From Veillonellaceae bacterium (GTDB taxonomy: Bacteria; Bacillota; Negativicutes; Veillonellales; Veillonellaceae): a stretch of DNA of 22,411 nucleotides. The stretch's first letter is position 1. Every line of letters starts with the position of its first letter. Shown piece after piece: positions 22,097 to 22,411 of the stretch. The position numbers and the translations under genes are program-made. Below the pieces are notes generated by a model. The model was not told where the DNA came from. It ran no database searches and saw only the letters and a list, made by a program, of their open reading frames with translations. The stretch spans positions 1 to 22,411 of the forward strand of contig CAAFQR010000073.1 of NCBI GenBank assembly GCA_900765165.1, in the 5' to 3' direction.

Positions 22097-22383
22097 CGAA
22101 ATTTTTATATCTTGTTTGTTGGGGAGAAAGTAAATTTTAGAATTTTTAGGTTGGATTGTCGTGTTGCTTGGGAAAAATTTATCGAGTTGTTATAAAGGTT
22201 TATCCTTTTTTTATAGATGGTAGGGTTAAGTTGGGGGAGATTGAAGGGGAAGTTACAGTAGAAAATAACGAACAAAAAATGATTGTTCTATATATACTAT
22301 TCTATATATAACGGACGTTGAAATGCTAATAAATTTATAACGTTCGGATTTTTAAAAAAGTTTAAAAATTTGCAAAAAAAGGG
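22097..22383. other. AT-rich intergenic stretch without a gene
   Basis: No coding region is visible. It holds a GAACAA/TTGTTC hairpin (within 22270-22288), a direct repeat TTCTATATATA (22286-22296 and 22300-22310), and CGGACGTT (22312-22319) that can pair with AACGTTCG (22339-22346) followed by ATTTTT, a weak terminator-like structure. A/T tracts are dense at 22349-22380. Confidence 0.5.
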
Positions 22384-22411
22384 TTGATGACTTTCGAAAA
22401 GGTACGCTATA
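22384..22411 (+). promoter_or_regulatory. probable promoter cut by the right edge
   Basis: TTGATG (22384-22389), 18-bp spacer, then TATA at 22408-22411 where the window ends. The A-rich tracts just upstream resemble an UP element, so a strongly expressed gene or RNA operon may start beyond the edge. Incomplete, so tentative. Confidence 0.4.

Overview
The window looks like a chromosomal segment of a low- to mid-GC Firmicute, most likely a Negativicutes relative; that placement is inference from gene content. Supporting signs are a Bacillus/Clostridium-type ylxM-ffh-rpsP-khpA-ylqD-rimM-trmD block, strong AAGGAGGTGA-type ribosome binding sites, an HprK-like protein at the left edge, and a SpoIID homologue inside a ruvCAB-queA-tgt-yajC-secDF cluster. 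No rRNA, tRNA, CRISPR array or transposase gene is visible.

Region 1 (1-5046): a divergent pair. On the minus strand is the 5' end of an hprK-like gene. On the plus strand is a three-gene unit: a GABA-type class III aminotransferase, a cytidylate kinase-like P-loop protein, and an 883-residue protein joining an APC-type amino acid permease to an iron-alcohol-dehydrogenase-like domain. That domain has lost three of four metal ligands and much of the nucleotide-binding motif, so it looks like a pseudoenzyme attached to a transporter. The divergent promoters are almost mirror images of each other, and the aminotransferase leader carries an intrinsic terminator just before its ribosome binding site. 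This unit is the best candidate here for an undescribed system.

Region 2 (5047-9644): after a terminator and a remnant of a LysE-type exporter comes a terminator whose 3' arm contains the -35 box of the next promoter. That promoter starts the translation and secretion operon ylxM-ffh-rpsP-khpA-ylqD-rimM. A hairpin terminator and a new extended -10 promoter separate rimM from trmD.

Region 3 (9645-18895): ruvC-ruvA-ruvB (Holliday junction processing), a SpoIID/LytB wall protein, queA and tgt (queuosine in tRNA), then yajC, a 5-formyltetrahydrofolate cyclo-ligase, secD and secF (Sec translocon auxiliary complex). Genes are close or overlapping, with an extra promoter before tgt and a structured gap before yajC. 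A large terminator ends the cluster.

Region 4 (18896-21255): an orphan amino-acid-binding lipoprotein and an MFS transporter, each with its own promoter signals. The binding protein lacks the usual aspartate that holds the ligand amino group.

Region 5 (21256-22411): about 1.15 kb without a gene but rich in structure: a 321-bp imperfect palindrome that begins inside the last codons of the MFS gene, a perfect 18-bp inverted repeat, six tandem copies of a 58/59-bp unit each with a GC-rich hairpin, then an AT-rich stretch ending in what looks like a promoter cut by the window edge.
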